Shown: piece after piece, positions 22,701 to 35,795 of the stretch
How the letters are laid out: every line of letters begins with the position of its first letter
How positions within the stretch are numbered: the stretch's first letter is position 1
From: Prinsepia uniflora
Taxonomy: Eukaryota > Streptophyta > Magnoliopsida > Rosales > Rosaceae
Reading direction: 5' to 3'
Assembly: GCA_032719365.1 (NCBI GenBank)
Contig: CM064875.1
Location: forward strand, 16,789,816-16,853,815
Length of the DNA stretch: 64,000 bases
Notes under the pieces: model-generated
What the model saw: only the letters and a program-made list of their open reading frames with translations
Database searches by the model: none
Told to the model about the DNA's origin: nothing
Position numbers and translations under genes: made by a program

Positions 22701-23317
22701 ATACGTACACTCAGGATGAGTGAATTGGTGGTCTGAGTAACCACGAGTAGCCTTGTGTGATTTTATCACACTGTGATTTCCCAGCGTTTTGGTTCGCTGA
22801 GGGAGTCGGCGATTATGGACATTGAGATTATTTTGTGTCGCAGGATTGGGCTTGCCCTGCGAATTGAGATCACGTGGTTGATCTTACGCTACATCGAGGG
22901 TGATGTAGTACGTGGTGTTGTCACGGACGAACAGATGGTTGGGGCTTTACTAGGGTGGTAAAGCTTAGTGGTGACAGTTTGACTGGTGGTGTCAGCGTGG
23001 ACTGACAAATGAGATTTGGTGACTCCCAATGGGAGCAAATGTAAGGATTTATTGAAAATGGAAAGGAACCGTCTAGCTGAAGGAGTCAGCTAAATGGTTA
23101 GGCGATTTTATCGCGAATCAGGTGATCATTTCCACTCGAGGTGGTCGAGTGTTGTTGCTATTATGACGTATGACTGTGATGGGATGTCTGGGTACAAACG
23201 AGGCTGGTGTTGTCCCAGTATGTGGGTGTACAAGTGTACACAGATGTGTGGTCGCATTGTTTTCCACAAGGTGGTTGTGGAATAAGGTTATTGGTAATTT
23301 CGAGGACGAAATTCTTT
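19721..23317 (+). other. element A interior, no recognisable coding capacity
   Basis: The longest open frames (184 codons minus 20978-21532; 130 codons plus 21120-21512) show no gag-pol motif, zinc knuckle, D-S/T-G, YxDD or DDE signature. About 22100-22280 is made of ggattcggaattcg-like words, including gctagcttacggaat. The same words occur inside the LTRs of B (28556-28620, minus) and E (58250-58310), which suggests an LTR-derived patch in the interior. Confidence 0.75.
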
Positions 23318-23330
23318 AAGGAGGGAAGGT
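23318..23330 (+). other. element A polypurine tract
   Basis: aaggagggaaggt lies immediately before the 3' LTR. The preceding tttcgaggacgaaattc is the conserved context at the end of gypsy pol. Confidence 0.85.
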
Positions 23331-26292
23331 TGTAACGACCCGTCCCGAATATCGGGATTTAATGATATTTAATTGTGGTTTACTAATCTGGGATTAGTTG
23401 AGCGTTTCGGACGAATTGTGCAAAATGACCGTTTTGCCCCTGGGCGTGGGCAAAACGTTGACTTTTAATTCGGATGGTCAAATGGACTTTGACCGATGAC
23501 CGTGACGTAGTTCGGGACGTCACGAGTTCATAGACAGGTGGCACGTTCGATTCCGACGTTCGTGGTGAAAGTTATGATGTACGGAAGTCCAGGGGCATTT
23601 TCGTAATTTGGACGAAAGAAGGGGAAATGTTGACTTTTTGACCGGGATGTCCGATGGCCGAGGGCCAAGGACCGTTACGTAGGTTTCGTCGATGCGAATC
23701 CAACGACAGGCGGCACGCCGAAATCGGAGATTCGACGACGAAGTTATGGGTCACGGAAGTTTGGTTTCGTTATGCACGCATTACGAGGCGTGGACACGTG
23801 GCGTTTTCTGATTGGCCTGGAATTCTGAGTGGGACACGTGGACCACTAACCTTTAATTATTGGGATCAGATCTGGATTGGTCAGATTGTTTAAAATATAG
23901 GATTTAAATAATATAAAGAATTTCCCACTTATTTTTCATCTTTTGATCTGGGCCCTTCATCTATACTGCTGATGCACATCCCCACCGTCCATTTCCTTAT
24001 TCATCTGATACCTCCCTTCCTCATTGTTCATTCTTCCTCTGCCCGTGAAGAAATCGAACACACACTCACACCAGCCCATCTCCTTTGTGCGTGGGAGTGA
24101 GACCAGCTGCTGGTTTGGACGGAAGGACGACGGTGGTGAGCTGGGAGACGGCGGGAGCCGGCGGAGTGGACGGCGGAAGGAAAAACAGGGGAGGCCGAAA
24201 AACTCAAATTTGGAAGTCAATGGAGACCGGTGTTTTGACCGTGCTTGAGAGGTGGACGGAGTTCTGGGATCGAACTGGGCGTTTCGGTGGCCACGGTGGT
24301 GACCACGGCGGCGAAGGGAGCCTAAACCCGTGAGTTCGATTCTCGGGTCAAAAATGGCAGGATGGATTTTACTGTCTTTCGTTCGATCTAGTAAACGGGA
24401 GGATGACCCAGAGGATGAGACGAGTCTATTGGGACCGTTTTCATCGAGAATGGTGGTCGGAGCTGAGTGCAGTCGACGGTGGGTTGGCCGTGAGCTTCTC
24501 GATCGGAGAGGTAAGGATCTTGACGTTGTTCCTTGTTTTTGATTCCACAGAACTGTTGGTTGAACTCAGACGGTCATGTAGGTGAAAACCCCGTCCAAAA
24601 TGATCCAGTATCGACGGAGAACCGATCGGGTTGGCCCGCGGGTCACGGTGACCCGTTTACCAGTCGTTCGGGTTGAACGACGGTGAACAGTACCCGGCGC
24701 GTGGGTTTCACGCGCAGGGAGTTCAACCGGCGCGTGGGGGCACGTGTGAGGTAATTCTGGGAAACTTCCAACATGACTTTTATCCTATACATTGTAACGA
24801 ACATTTTGGGATTGGTTTCGTGTCGATCGGACACCGTCTCGATATTGTTCGGGATGTCCGAAGGTTTTAAATCCAGTTTAAAAATACTTAAAAATTCGGG
24901 AAAATTACGGGACTTGAATAGGATGTTAATGATGAGGTTGGTGATCCTCTAAATTGATTTGAACAGGATTGGGAGTCCCGGTGATAGTGAGGTGGCCCGG
25001 GAAGGCCTATGGCACGCGTATCGAGGCGCTCGGTTAAACGGTCTGTGAGTGGACATTGGTTTCATAAATTCGATGCATGCATAACTGTTTTATGATTGTT
25101 ATAATTATGATTAAATGATTTACTTTGGATATCGGTGAATTTAAAATGATTTCACGCATTTCGAGGTGAATTACGTATTTGCACGTGAACCGAGATTTTC
25201 TGGATTTTCACCGATTTCCATAAATGTGGTTGGATATGATTTCATGAAACGGTTACGAACTTGAATAATGTAAAATCGGGCCAGGGGCCCAGTTGAACTA
25301 TGAAATCGGGCCAGGGGCCTAGTTAACATATGGATCGGGCCAGGGGCCCAGTTGATTTCTACATGTGATTGCGGGTCGGGGACCCTAAAATGGAATTGAA
25401 TAAATGTTTCCTGGTTTACATTTTATATATGTTCACATGCTGGAATCTATAAATGGTTTTGATGATATTTCGGTTATGGCACGTTTCACGGTATTTGGGC
25501 ATGAGACCCGTTTGACGAAACGTAACGATTGGTTCGGATTTTATCTATGTATACCTATATGTTTTGCATGTGGATATCAATAAAATGTATTTGGTACTGC
25601 ACTGTATAGATCCTTCCATATTATATTGTCTCCTCCGGCGAGGTACCCCGGAGAGGTCACGGACGTCTAGTACGTCCAGCGTCTATGACGCTAAGCATCG
25701 GGGATGCTGTACCCGAACGGGGTTCGGGGAATGAACTCGGAAATTGAGACCCGAGTGGCACGCGTAGCCTTGTGATTGTGACCTTATTGACGTCAGGGAC
25801 GTCAGACATCAGGGATGTCGGATTGGAGTGTATAGTGCAGCAACTAAAATTATGGTTATGGTTATTATTATATGCCTTATGGTTTATATTACTGGATTTA
25901 TGAAATAACTCTTGGATTTACTTTTGGAAATTGAAACTATGCTTTGGTTTCCGGGCTAAGGCCCTAATGGTTATTTCTAAATAATTATGGAATTATTGGT
26001 TTTGGTGCATGCATATGATTTTACTGAGGGGCATAAATGTCTTATAAATATTTTAAACAGACTTGTTTATTTTCGTCCACTCACAGCTTTTGTTTTCAAT
26101 GCCCTTCAGGTTGATTCCGGATACGACTGCAGCAGAGACTTGAGCATCGCACACCTCCTCCATCGATCCTTACGCACTCTGGAAGCCCTTTTGGGCAATG
26201 GCAATCGGTTATCCCTTGTCTGGCGCCTCTTGTCAGACGGGAGCACGTCACATTCCATGGTAATCCCGGGGGGATTGGGATGGGTCGTGTCA
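23331..26292 (+). repeat. element A 3' LTR
   Basis: It has the same 2962-bp length and content as the 5' LTR. Its inverted pair is at 25043-25054 and 26075-26086. Short open frames that occur twice in the window (for example near 17068 and 23654) are simply LTR copies and not duplicated genes. Confidence 0.93.
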
Positions 26293-26856
26293 GTACGGTT
26301 TTGATTTCAAGGTTTTGAAAAACCATCATGTACCGATACCGAACCGAATTAGCATTTCTATTTGTTTAAAATAATTAAAACTATTTTCCTATTAGTTGAT
26401 ATAACAATCATCTACTAAAAACTATTATGAGTTCTTTCTGGCCTAATGATAATAAAGTTATCTAATTAAAATTATCTTGTATACCATACTTGAAAATAGT
26501 CTTGTTGGATTACATTAGAAACCATTTGTCTTAACCTAAATACTAACAACACTAGTAGTCACCTAACAAGTTGGCATCATAATTCTTCATTAATAGTAGA
26601 AAAAAAGCTTACTAACCGAATATTTCTTACACTAGAAACCATAATTCCTCATTAGCATTCACCTAAATCCTAAATCCATAAAATTTTGACTCAAAACCGA
26701 AACCGTACTGAAACTATACCGAATTTAATCAGCACGGTACGATCCGGTATCAATTTCAAATTGTGGAATACCAAATCGTACCAAAACGATTAAAATTAAA
26801 TGGTATGATTTTGATATCACCAAATATCGTACCATACCGAACTGTGCCCAGTCCTA

Positions 26857-27084
26857 GTCTATAGAGAGCCTTCTTAAGCTTGTACACCTTCCCTTATTCT
26901 AGTTGAACTTTAAAACCCTCATGCTAGTCAATATATACCTCCTTTTCAAGTATCCCATTCAGAAATGCTGACTTGACATCCAACTGGTACAATTTCTAGT
27001 TCTTCTGAACTGTTAGAACAATAAAAGTTTTGATTGTGTCCAACCTTGCCACTAGTGCAATGGTTTCATTGAAACCCAACCAGT
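26857..27084 (-). pseudogene. copia reverse transcriptase, N-terminal part
   Basis: On the minus strand it reads ETIALVARLDTIKTFIVLT, then KLYQLDVKSAFLNGILEKEV, a degenerate YID-HEGFKVQ and VYKLKKALYRL. This is the RT stretch immediately before the part at 16083-16602. It has stops inside. The boundary at 27084 is abrupt, against a truncated gypsy LTR. Confidence 0.88.
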
Positions 27085-27685
27085 ATTTAAAACTATGCAT
27101 GCATACAAAACTATTTATTTCGATTAAAATGAAACACTGCTTTATATTTCTCGAAACATGTGAAAACCATAAATCATGAAGTCAAACCATATACTCACAA
27201 CCACACACGAGTCAACACACCAATCACACATGAATCGTCACAACACTAAATACAATCACATCACAACCAAGCCAATGAAAAATCACAACCTCAAGTACGC
27301 CCCACTGGCATACACACCAAAAATCACCACACAGTCATTTCATCATCAATACACAAACATAGTATCAATCATCACATCACAAGTGCACTACCGGTAGGTT
27401 ATCACATACATACTTGCTCAAGAACCGGAGCTACAGGCTCGACATCTGAGTCATCACACACAATCTCAGGAATCGGAGCCCCGAGCTCTATGTCTGAGAC
27501 TCACATTCAATTAACACAACACAATCATCACACCATTACAAATCACATCATGCATATCGAGGAACACGTATTCACATCACAACTTAATGTCAGACTTCAT
27601 CACAATATGTCACATCACATATCACATTCCAAATCCAAAATTAGAATCTCGGGCCTAAGCCCCAAACACAGTTTGACTCCAACAG
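27085..27685 (-). repeat. truncated gypsy LTR (outer), downstream segment
   Basis: Read on the minus strand it matches the element F LTR in order: the short-repeat array (gtcgagcctgtagctcc-type words), ctaccggtagtgcac, and a tgcatgcatagttttaaa block. It ends there, lacking the gtccactcaca arm and the LTR terminus. It is interrupted at 27685 by solo LTR B and resumes at 30678. Confidence 0.65.
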
Positions 27686-30672
27686 TGACACGACCCACCA
27701 TCAATCCCCCGGGATTAAGGGATAAGCCATGCTCCCATCTAACTTACGTGTGAGGCTAAGCCGTCGTCCAACCTCCATGTAACACGTAAGCTAGACGAGG
27801 GATTCCCAAACGAACCGTCCAAAAACTTCTGGACTTCCCAGAGTGCGCAGAACCTACTGTGGATCGCGTGTGTGATGTCTCCGTCTCTCTAACACCAGCC
27901 CGCACCGCATCAAACCTGGAGGGTATCGAAAACATAAAAGACTGTGAGTGGACAAAAATAAATAATACATTCAGAAAACAGTTTATAAGAAGTTGCATTT
28001 ATACCCTCCACGAAAAACCAATGCATGCATATGAAAACCTTTTCATAAAACCATTTCATATCCAAGATAAGAAAACCATCAATAGAAATCAGAATCATTT
28101 CTTTGTCTCAAATCTGTGTCTCAAATCCAGGGCATCAGCCCAAAATCATAAATCATCATCAAAGTACGGGAACTCAGCCCAAAACTCATCAAATCCAAAT
28201 CATCCGGGCCATTGCCCAAAACATCTGAAAACTAGTAAAAAACTAATGTAAAACATCAATCAATCAAGTTACTGGATCTCAAGCGCGCCGAGTCTTTAAA
28301 CTCAAAACACATGCGCATAATCAGGCCTTCTCAGGAAATCAACGAGTCTTTAAACTCAAAACACAATCAACAAGTCTCGGGGGATATCATAATAACCGAG
28401 TCTTTAAACTCAAAAAATATCAATCCAGGGCCCTCCCCCGTCATCAATCAACCGAGTCTTTAAACTCAAAACCAGATCCAGCCATATCCGGGTCTTTAAA
28501 CCCAAAACCAAGTTTTATCGGGTCTTTAAACCCAAAACCAAGTGAAAATTATAGAAAATCCATATCCGAATTCGCAATCATAATTCCGTAAGCTAGCATC
28601 CGGAATCATCATTCCGAACCCAAATCCAGAAATTCACTTTCAAGTTCCAAAACCAAATCCCAAAGCATCATTTCCGAAATCCAGTTCCAAAACCCGAAAT
28701 CACGTTTATCGAAATCCCTTTTAGGAACAGGGCTTCAAGACCGAAATCACTTTTCCAAAATCCATTATAAATCATTGAAATCAAATCATATTTAAAAGCT
28801 CAAAATCAAATCACCAAAACCATGATCAAACCACAACATAAATCATAAGCTTGTAAAACGTGCCAATACGTAAATATCTCGAAATACGTGAAAAACCGTA
28901 AATCATCAATAACAAATCACAAGCATAGAAATTACAAGTAGAAAACATATAAAACATTTATGCATGCATCATAAGTTTGAAAGTAAAGTACACTCACAGA
29001 CCGTTTACGCCGCTGCCTCGATACATACGCACTTATGCGTTTTCGGCTAATCCACTATCACCGGCTTTCCCGAACCTTTCCAAATCCCATAAGAAGGTCA
29101 CTAACTACTTCATTAAACTTCTACTAAAGCCCCGTAATTTTCTCGAATTTTTAACTATTTTTAAACGAGCCCTAAAATCTTTGGATATCACAAAACATAT
29201 CGAGACGATATCCGATCGACTCGAAACCAGTGCCAAAATGTTCGTTACATCGATTACATCATTTCATATGTTGAACACTTCCCCATTAGAGGCACCGCGC
29301 GCCCTCAGGTGTCGCCCAAAGGGGTTGCGCGTGGGCCTCACACGCCAGGTTACTGTTCATCTTCAACCTCTCGCTGGACCGGTTCGAACCAGCCTTGTCC
29401 AATCGAACCGACGGTCATAGTTCTCCCTTGTTTTACTATCTTTTTCAATCCTATTTGTCCTAATAGCTTCGTCCTAACCTAACCAATTAATCTACTTACT
29501 GAGAATATGAAAAATAAGGTGAGAAAGTACCTCCCCGATCGAGTAAAAACCTTCGAGTTTTCTCCTTACTGTTTCCATGGCTTTGGCCATCTCAAGCCGT
29601 GGTTCTAGTCCCAATTGCTTTCTAGGATCTCCAGGAATCTCATCCAAATGACCACTTTGATTATCAGTCACTAAAACGCAATCTGCCATTATCAAATGCA
29701 AACTACAACTTCACGGGAACACTCACCTGCCGTCGCCGTCGTACCCTGCCGTGACCACCACCATTCACATTTCAACCCTGCCTCTCACTTTCATGTAGAA
29801 ATCATGAGCTAAAGACCGAGTTTCCAAGTGTGTGAAATCAAACTTCTTCACTGTCACGGGTCCCCTGTTTGTTTTTCCTCACTAGTTAGGGCCATCGTCC
29901 ACGACCACTCACGACGGCGGCACCACCATTTTACTCACTATCTGTTCTCTCAATTGCTTTCACCAAGTAGCCTTAATTGATGAAGAATCCAAGATAATGG
30001 TTTCACGGTTTCCCCTGCTCTATTTTTCAGTGTTTCCCAAACCGTGCACGACTTTAAATCATTCAAATAAGACGGTGCCCAAAACTTCCACGGCCTTCCA
30101 AAGTGGGACAAGTGTCCCAAAACCATTGGGCATACTTCTCAAGACACCAAGTGGCACAATCTCCCTGGGCATAGATCCCTAGGCAGTAAAAGACCAAAAT
30201 GCCCCTAAATGACAATTTACCATTTTGCCCCTAGTGGTTTTAGACCAAAATTTGAACCTACCGACTTCCGATGATAGCGTGCCGCCTGTCGTTGTATTCA
30301 GAGGATCGAGACCTACCTAACAGTCCTCGAGCTTCGTGAAAATAACTTGTCGTATCAAAAGTCAACCATTTGCCCCTTTCTAACCAATTACCAAAATACC
30401 CCCAAACTCCTGAAGCCCGTAACTTTCGCCTCGAATGTCGGAATCGGACGTGCCACCTGTCTATGAACTCGTGATGTCCCGAACTACATCACAGTCATTG
30501 GTCAAAGTCCATTTGACCGCTCCGAACTAAAAGTCAACCTTTTTGCCCATTCTAGGGGCAAAATCGTCATTTTGCATCGTTCGTCCGAAATCATCCAACT
30601 AATTACTGATTAACTTCACTAATCCATCATTAATCACTAATCTAATCCTGATTCCGGGGATGGGTTGTTACA
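27686..30672 (-). repeat. solo LTR B (gypsy-type, 2987 bp)
   Basis: Its ends are the inverse of TGTAACAAC...GTGTCA. The flanks are aacag (27681-27685) and aatag (30673-30677), a 4-of-5 target duplication. It carries the same ordered blocks as the A LTR: the W-box/TGACG cluster (about 30440-30560), the inverted pair at 27942-27953 and 28988-28999 (one mismatch), and an array of gagtctttaaactc words at 28279-28545. No interior is attached, so the element was lost by LTR-LTR recombination. Confidence 0.82.
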
Positions 30673-30677
30673 AATAG

Positions 30678-32150
30678 GGTCTTAAGCCCAAAATACCCTT
30701 TTCATGCAAATTTGTAAAATTATATCTGAAAATCATTAATTAATCCATTAAATCATTCTTGACTCACATTCCAAGTCAAAATACCATTTTCAAACCCGAG
30801 CCTAGCCTAAAACATCTTTTTCATCATTCTCGTAAATCGTGTCCACAAAACGTTAATTAAATCCATAAAATCACCAAATAATCATATCAAATCATCATCC
30901 AAAATATTGCAATCAAATTATTCAATAAATCACTTAAAATATTTAACTATTCATGTATAACAGTTTATAACAAAAATGTCCACTCACACATCGTCCTCGC
31001 GGTTCGATTCCGAGCCGTACACTACTTCGTAAATTCCAGGAATCACCAATCCTGTCAAATACCATTATCAACGGTCACTAACATCCCAAGTAACCTCACA
31101 ATACAATCCTTCATTTAACGGGATACAAATATGTGTTTAAAACGTAACATAACACTTCGAACATCCAAAACTATACTGAAACAGTGTCTGATTGACTCGA
31201 AACCTGTGCCACAATGTTCGTTACAACAATTACATTAAAAATTGTGTTGACCGTACCTCGAAAATTGTGACCAAGCACCTCCACACGTTTTGCTGCACAC
31301 AGGTCGCCTAACCCGATTCAATGACCCAATTCAAAATTCCACTTTCCTCCAACTCGACAACGATTTCAGGCAACTTTTGACCTTTGATTCCTAGCCCTAT
31401 CCGCATCCAAACTTCTCTAATTTAAGCTGGGAACACTCGTCCAGGTATTATAATCAAAATTAAAGCCTTAAATCCGAGCTTCCAAGTCTAGAAATGGATT
31501 TAAGCTCACGGGTCAACATGGGTCCAGTTTGGGTTTTCTGGGTTTCGGGTCTGGGCCATTCTTTCTCCAGTTTTCTTTTCCCTTCCTTATCGTTCAACTC
31601 ACTCTCTTCTCTTCCCCTAATTCTTTCTTTGATTCATCCAGTAAAGATCAAGATTGATGGCCTCCCTGGGTTCTGGGTTTTGGGTTCATTCCCACGCGAA
31701 CACTACACACACATACACATGTTGATTTTCAAAACCGACACAACACCGCACACACACGGCCAACAAGGCCAAAGTGCCACCAATCCCTTTCATAAGGTGG
31801 CACATATCATCTAAATAAAGGGGTGAGTCACACCCTTAATGACTCATCAATTTTTTTAAAACAAAGACAAAATTGCCCCTTATAATCCAAATTTACAAAA
31901 ATACCCCTAGTCATTTTAGACCCATAACCAATTCGTCTGAACTTCAATTTGGGCGTGTCACCTGTCCACGGACTCAAGACTCCAAGACCTATACAACGGT
32001 CCTTGAAAAAAGTGCAAAAAGTATCCTGCATAAAACGTCAACTTTTTTACGTTGACCAAAAAGTCAACAATTAATTTTAGGGGTAAAATGGTCAATTTCA
32101 TCAAACCATACCTCTTATGCTATAAATAAGAATCCTCATCTAGCCGACCT
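30678..32150 (-). repeat. truncated gypsy LTR (outer), upstream segment
   Basis: This continues the LTR interrupted by B. It has a gtccactcacac arm at 30978-30989, an atgttcgttac block near 31217, and the paired gttgac/ggtcaa motifs near 32036-32065 typical of the promoter end of these LTRs. The TGTAA terminus is not visible, so the exact upstream limit (about 32110-32160) is uncertain. With the other arm missing, this LTR is a relic. Confidence 0.6.
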
Positions 32151-32203
32151 CATTGCCATAGGATTTACGCACTCAAGTGATAAGGGGAAACATATATTCC
32201 ATA

Positions 32204-33480
32204 TCATAGCACTTTAGCTACCTTGCGGCATAGCTTTTCAACCTTAAAGATGTCCACTATCTGATCTCCAAATGCTACAAAGTAACCGTAATCTATCATA
32301 TGTCCAACACTCAACATATTCTGATCTAAAGCAGGTAAAAACATGACATCTTTGATGTGTCTATCACCAGACTTGGTGTGAATCACCAATGTGTGTTTGC
32401 CTTCAGCTTGAACTACGTTACCATTTCCCATTTTTACTTTGGATTTAATGCTTATATCCATATCAATTAGTAGTGCCTCTTGTGCAATTATATGATTGCT
32501 ACAAGCACTATCCACATACCATACACTATCATCCTTCACAAAGGCTGTATTACATGCGTAGAAAAATTACATGTGGTTTTAGTACCTTCTCTGACCATAT
32601 TCACTGATTTCCCTACGCAATCTGTAGCATAATGTCCAAACTTGTTTTGCAACACTTAGTCTTACCCTTGAGCCAACATTCACCATAATGAAACTTATCA
32701 CACATTTTACAAGTATATTTCACCTTTACTTGAACTTGCATTCCGATTAAAACTAGGCTTCTCATCTATATTGTCTTTTTGATTCCAAGACTTATTTCCT
32801 TTGTATGGCTTCTTAGACCTACCTTCAGCTGTTGCCCCATAGGATTAACACGAACACTAGCAAAAGCTTTATCAAAAGCTCCATCAGTGTGCATATCAAC
32901 ATTTTGATCAAAGACTCTAATGGAATGCTACAACATTTTTCACATTCACAGTTTCAATATCTCGTTTCTTCAATAATGGACACAATGAGACCATAAGGTT
33001 TAGTCAAAATAATTAGGATTGTTTGCACTAACCTCTTCTCTGAAATATCCTCTGAATAAGTTCATTTGATTTGCTACACCATATAGTCTAGAGAAGTATA
33101 CAGACAATAATTCATATTTTTTTTATTCTTTTATATTCAAAATCACATCTTAGAGAATGAAGTTTAATAGTTCTAACCTTTGAATCATCTCCGTATTCAC
33201 GTTTCAGGACATCCCAAGCATTCTTAGCACGTACCTCATTTTGGATTCGAGGGAAAATTTCATTAGCTACAACTTTCTATATCATGCTAAGTGCCATTAC
33301 ATTCCTTACACAATCATCATGTGTTGGCTGATTCACAACACCACTAATATTACCTTCTCTAGTTTTCTAAGGTAAGCCTTCATCTACATATTCCTATAGA
33401 TCTGTATAGTTTCCATTTTCACTCTCAAGAAATCGTAATTGCTTCTTAAGAAGATTGGAATCTTTAAGTATCCTTCATCC
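32204..33480 (-). pseudogene. copia gag and protease fossil
   Basis: From 33480 downward the minus strand shows a copia capsid (UBN2-type) segment with VVANEIFPRIQNEV and AKNAWDVLKREYGDD. A degenerate zinc knuckle (CKMCDKFHYGECW) lies near 32660-32700. The protease entry WYVDSACSNH lies near 32510, within a frame at 32204-32539. Several stops and frameshifts interrupt gag. Integrase should follow below 32204, but the outer gypsy LTR stands there. The RT pieces at 27084 and 16602 are in the right order and strand to be the same element. Confidence 0.85.
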
Positions 33481-33499
33481 AAAAAAAGGATAAATATGC

Positions 33500-33588
33500 A
33501 AGGAAATAAAAGAGTAAGGAATAGATAACATCAGAAATAACGTGGTTCATCAAGATGCCTACATCCACAGGGAAATAAAAACAAGAAT
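33500..33588 (-). repeat. copia LTR, terminal (R-U5 side) segment
   Basis: On the minus strand it reads ttcttgtttttatttccctg, then tggatgtaggcatcttgatg and aaccacgtta, the familiar end region of plant copia LTRs, just upstream of gag. It continues across element F into 47086-47521. The inner end is approximate; no clear primer site was found. Confidence 0.65.
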
Positions 33589-35780
<2,192 letters not shown>

Positions 35781-35783
35781 ACT

Positions 35784-35795
35784 TGGCATCAGAGC
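35784..35795 (+). other. element F primer-binding site
   Basis: TGGCATCAGAGC starts 3 nt after the LTR and differs by one base from the initiator tRNA-Met complement TGGTATCAGAGC. Confidence 0.8.

Larger units (their letters stand above)
16745..26292 (+). mobile_element. element A: complete non-autonomous long-LTR gypsy-type retrotransposon
   Basis: It is a 9548-bp element bounded by a perfect 5-bp duplication (gtacg at 16740-16744 and 26293-26297). Two LTRs of 2962 bp flank a 3624-bp interior with a tRNA-Met primer site and a polypurine tract. I found no gag, protease, RT, RNase H or integrase motif. The purine tract context (tttcgaggacgaaattcttt before aaggagggaagg) is characteristic of the pol end of long-LTR Ty3/gypsy chromoviruses of the Del/Tekay kind, so the element probably descends from, and depends on, such a partner. 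The structure fits a LARD (large retrotransposon derivative). The LTRs are almost identical, so the insertion is very recent. Confidence 0.9.
16611..26856. mobile_element. hAT-like non-autonomous element split by gypsy element A
   Basis: Its own DNA is 16611-16744 and 26298-26856 (about 690 bp). The ends are TAGGGGAGGACATA and, inverted, TAGGACTGGGCACA, resembling the TAGGG-TGGGCA termini of many plant hAT derivatives. Near both ends the sequence is full of cggtacgataccgaa-type words. It has no transposase. It sits exactly inside a copia RT codon string, next to an imperfect 8-bp duplication. Confidence 0.65.

Noticed and set aside
28279..28545. CRISPR-like direct repeats (gagtctttaaactc with spacers)
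   Set aside because: Unit length and spacers are irregular, the same words occur in LTR E, and the context is a plant gypsy LTR.
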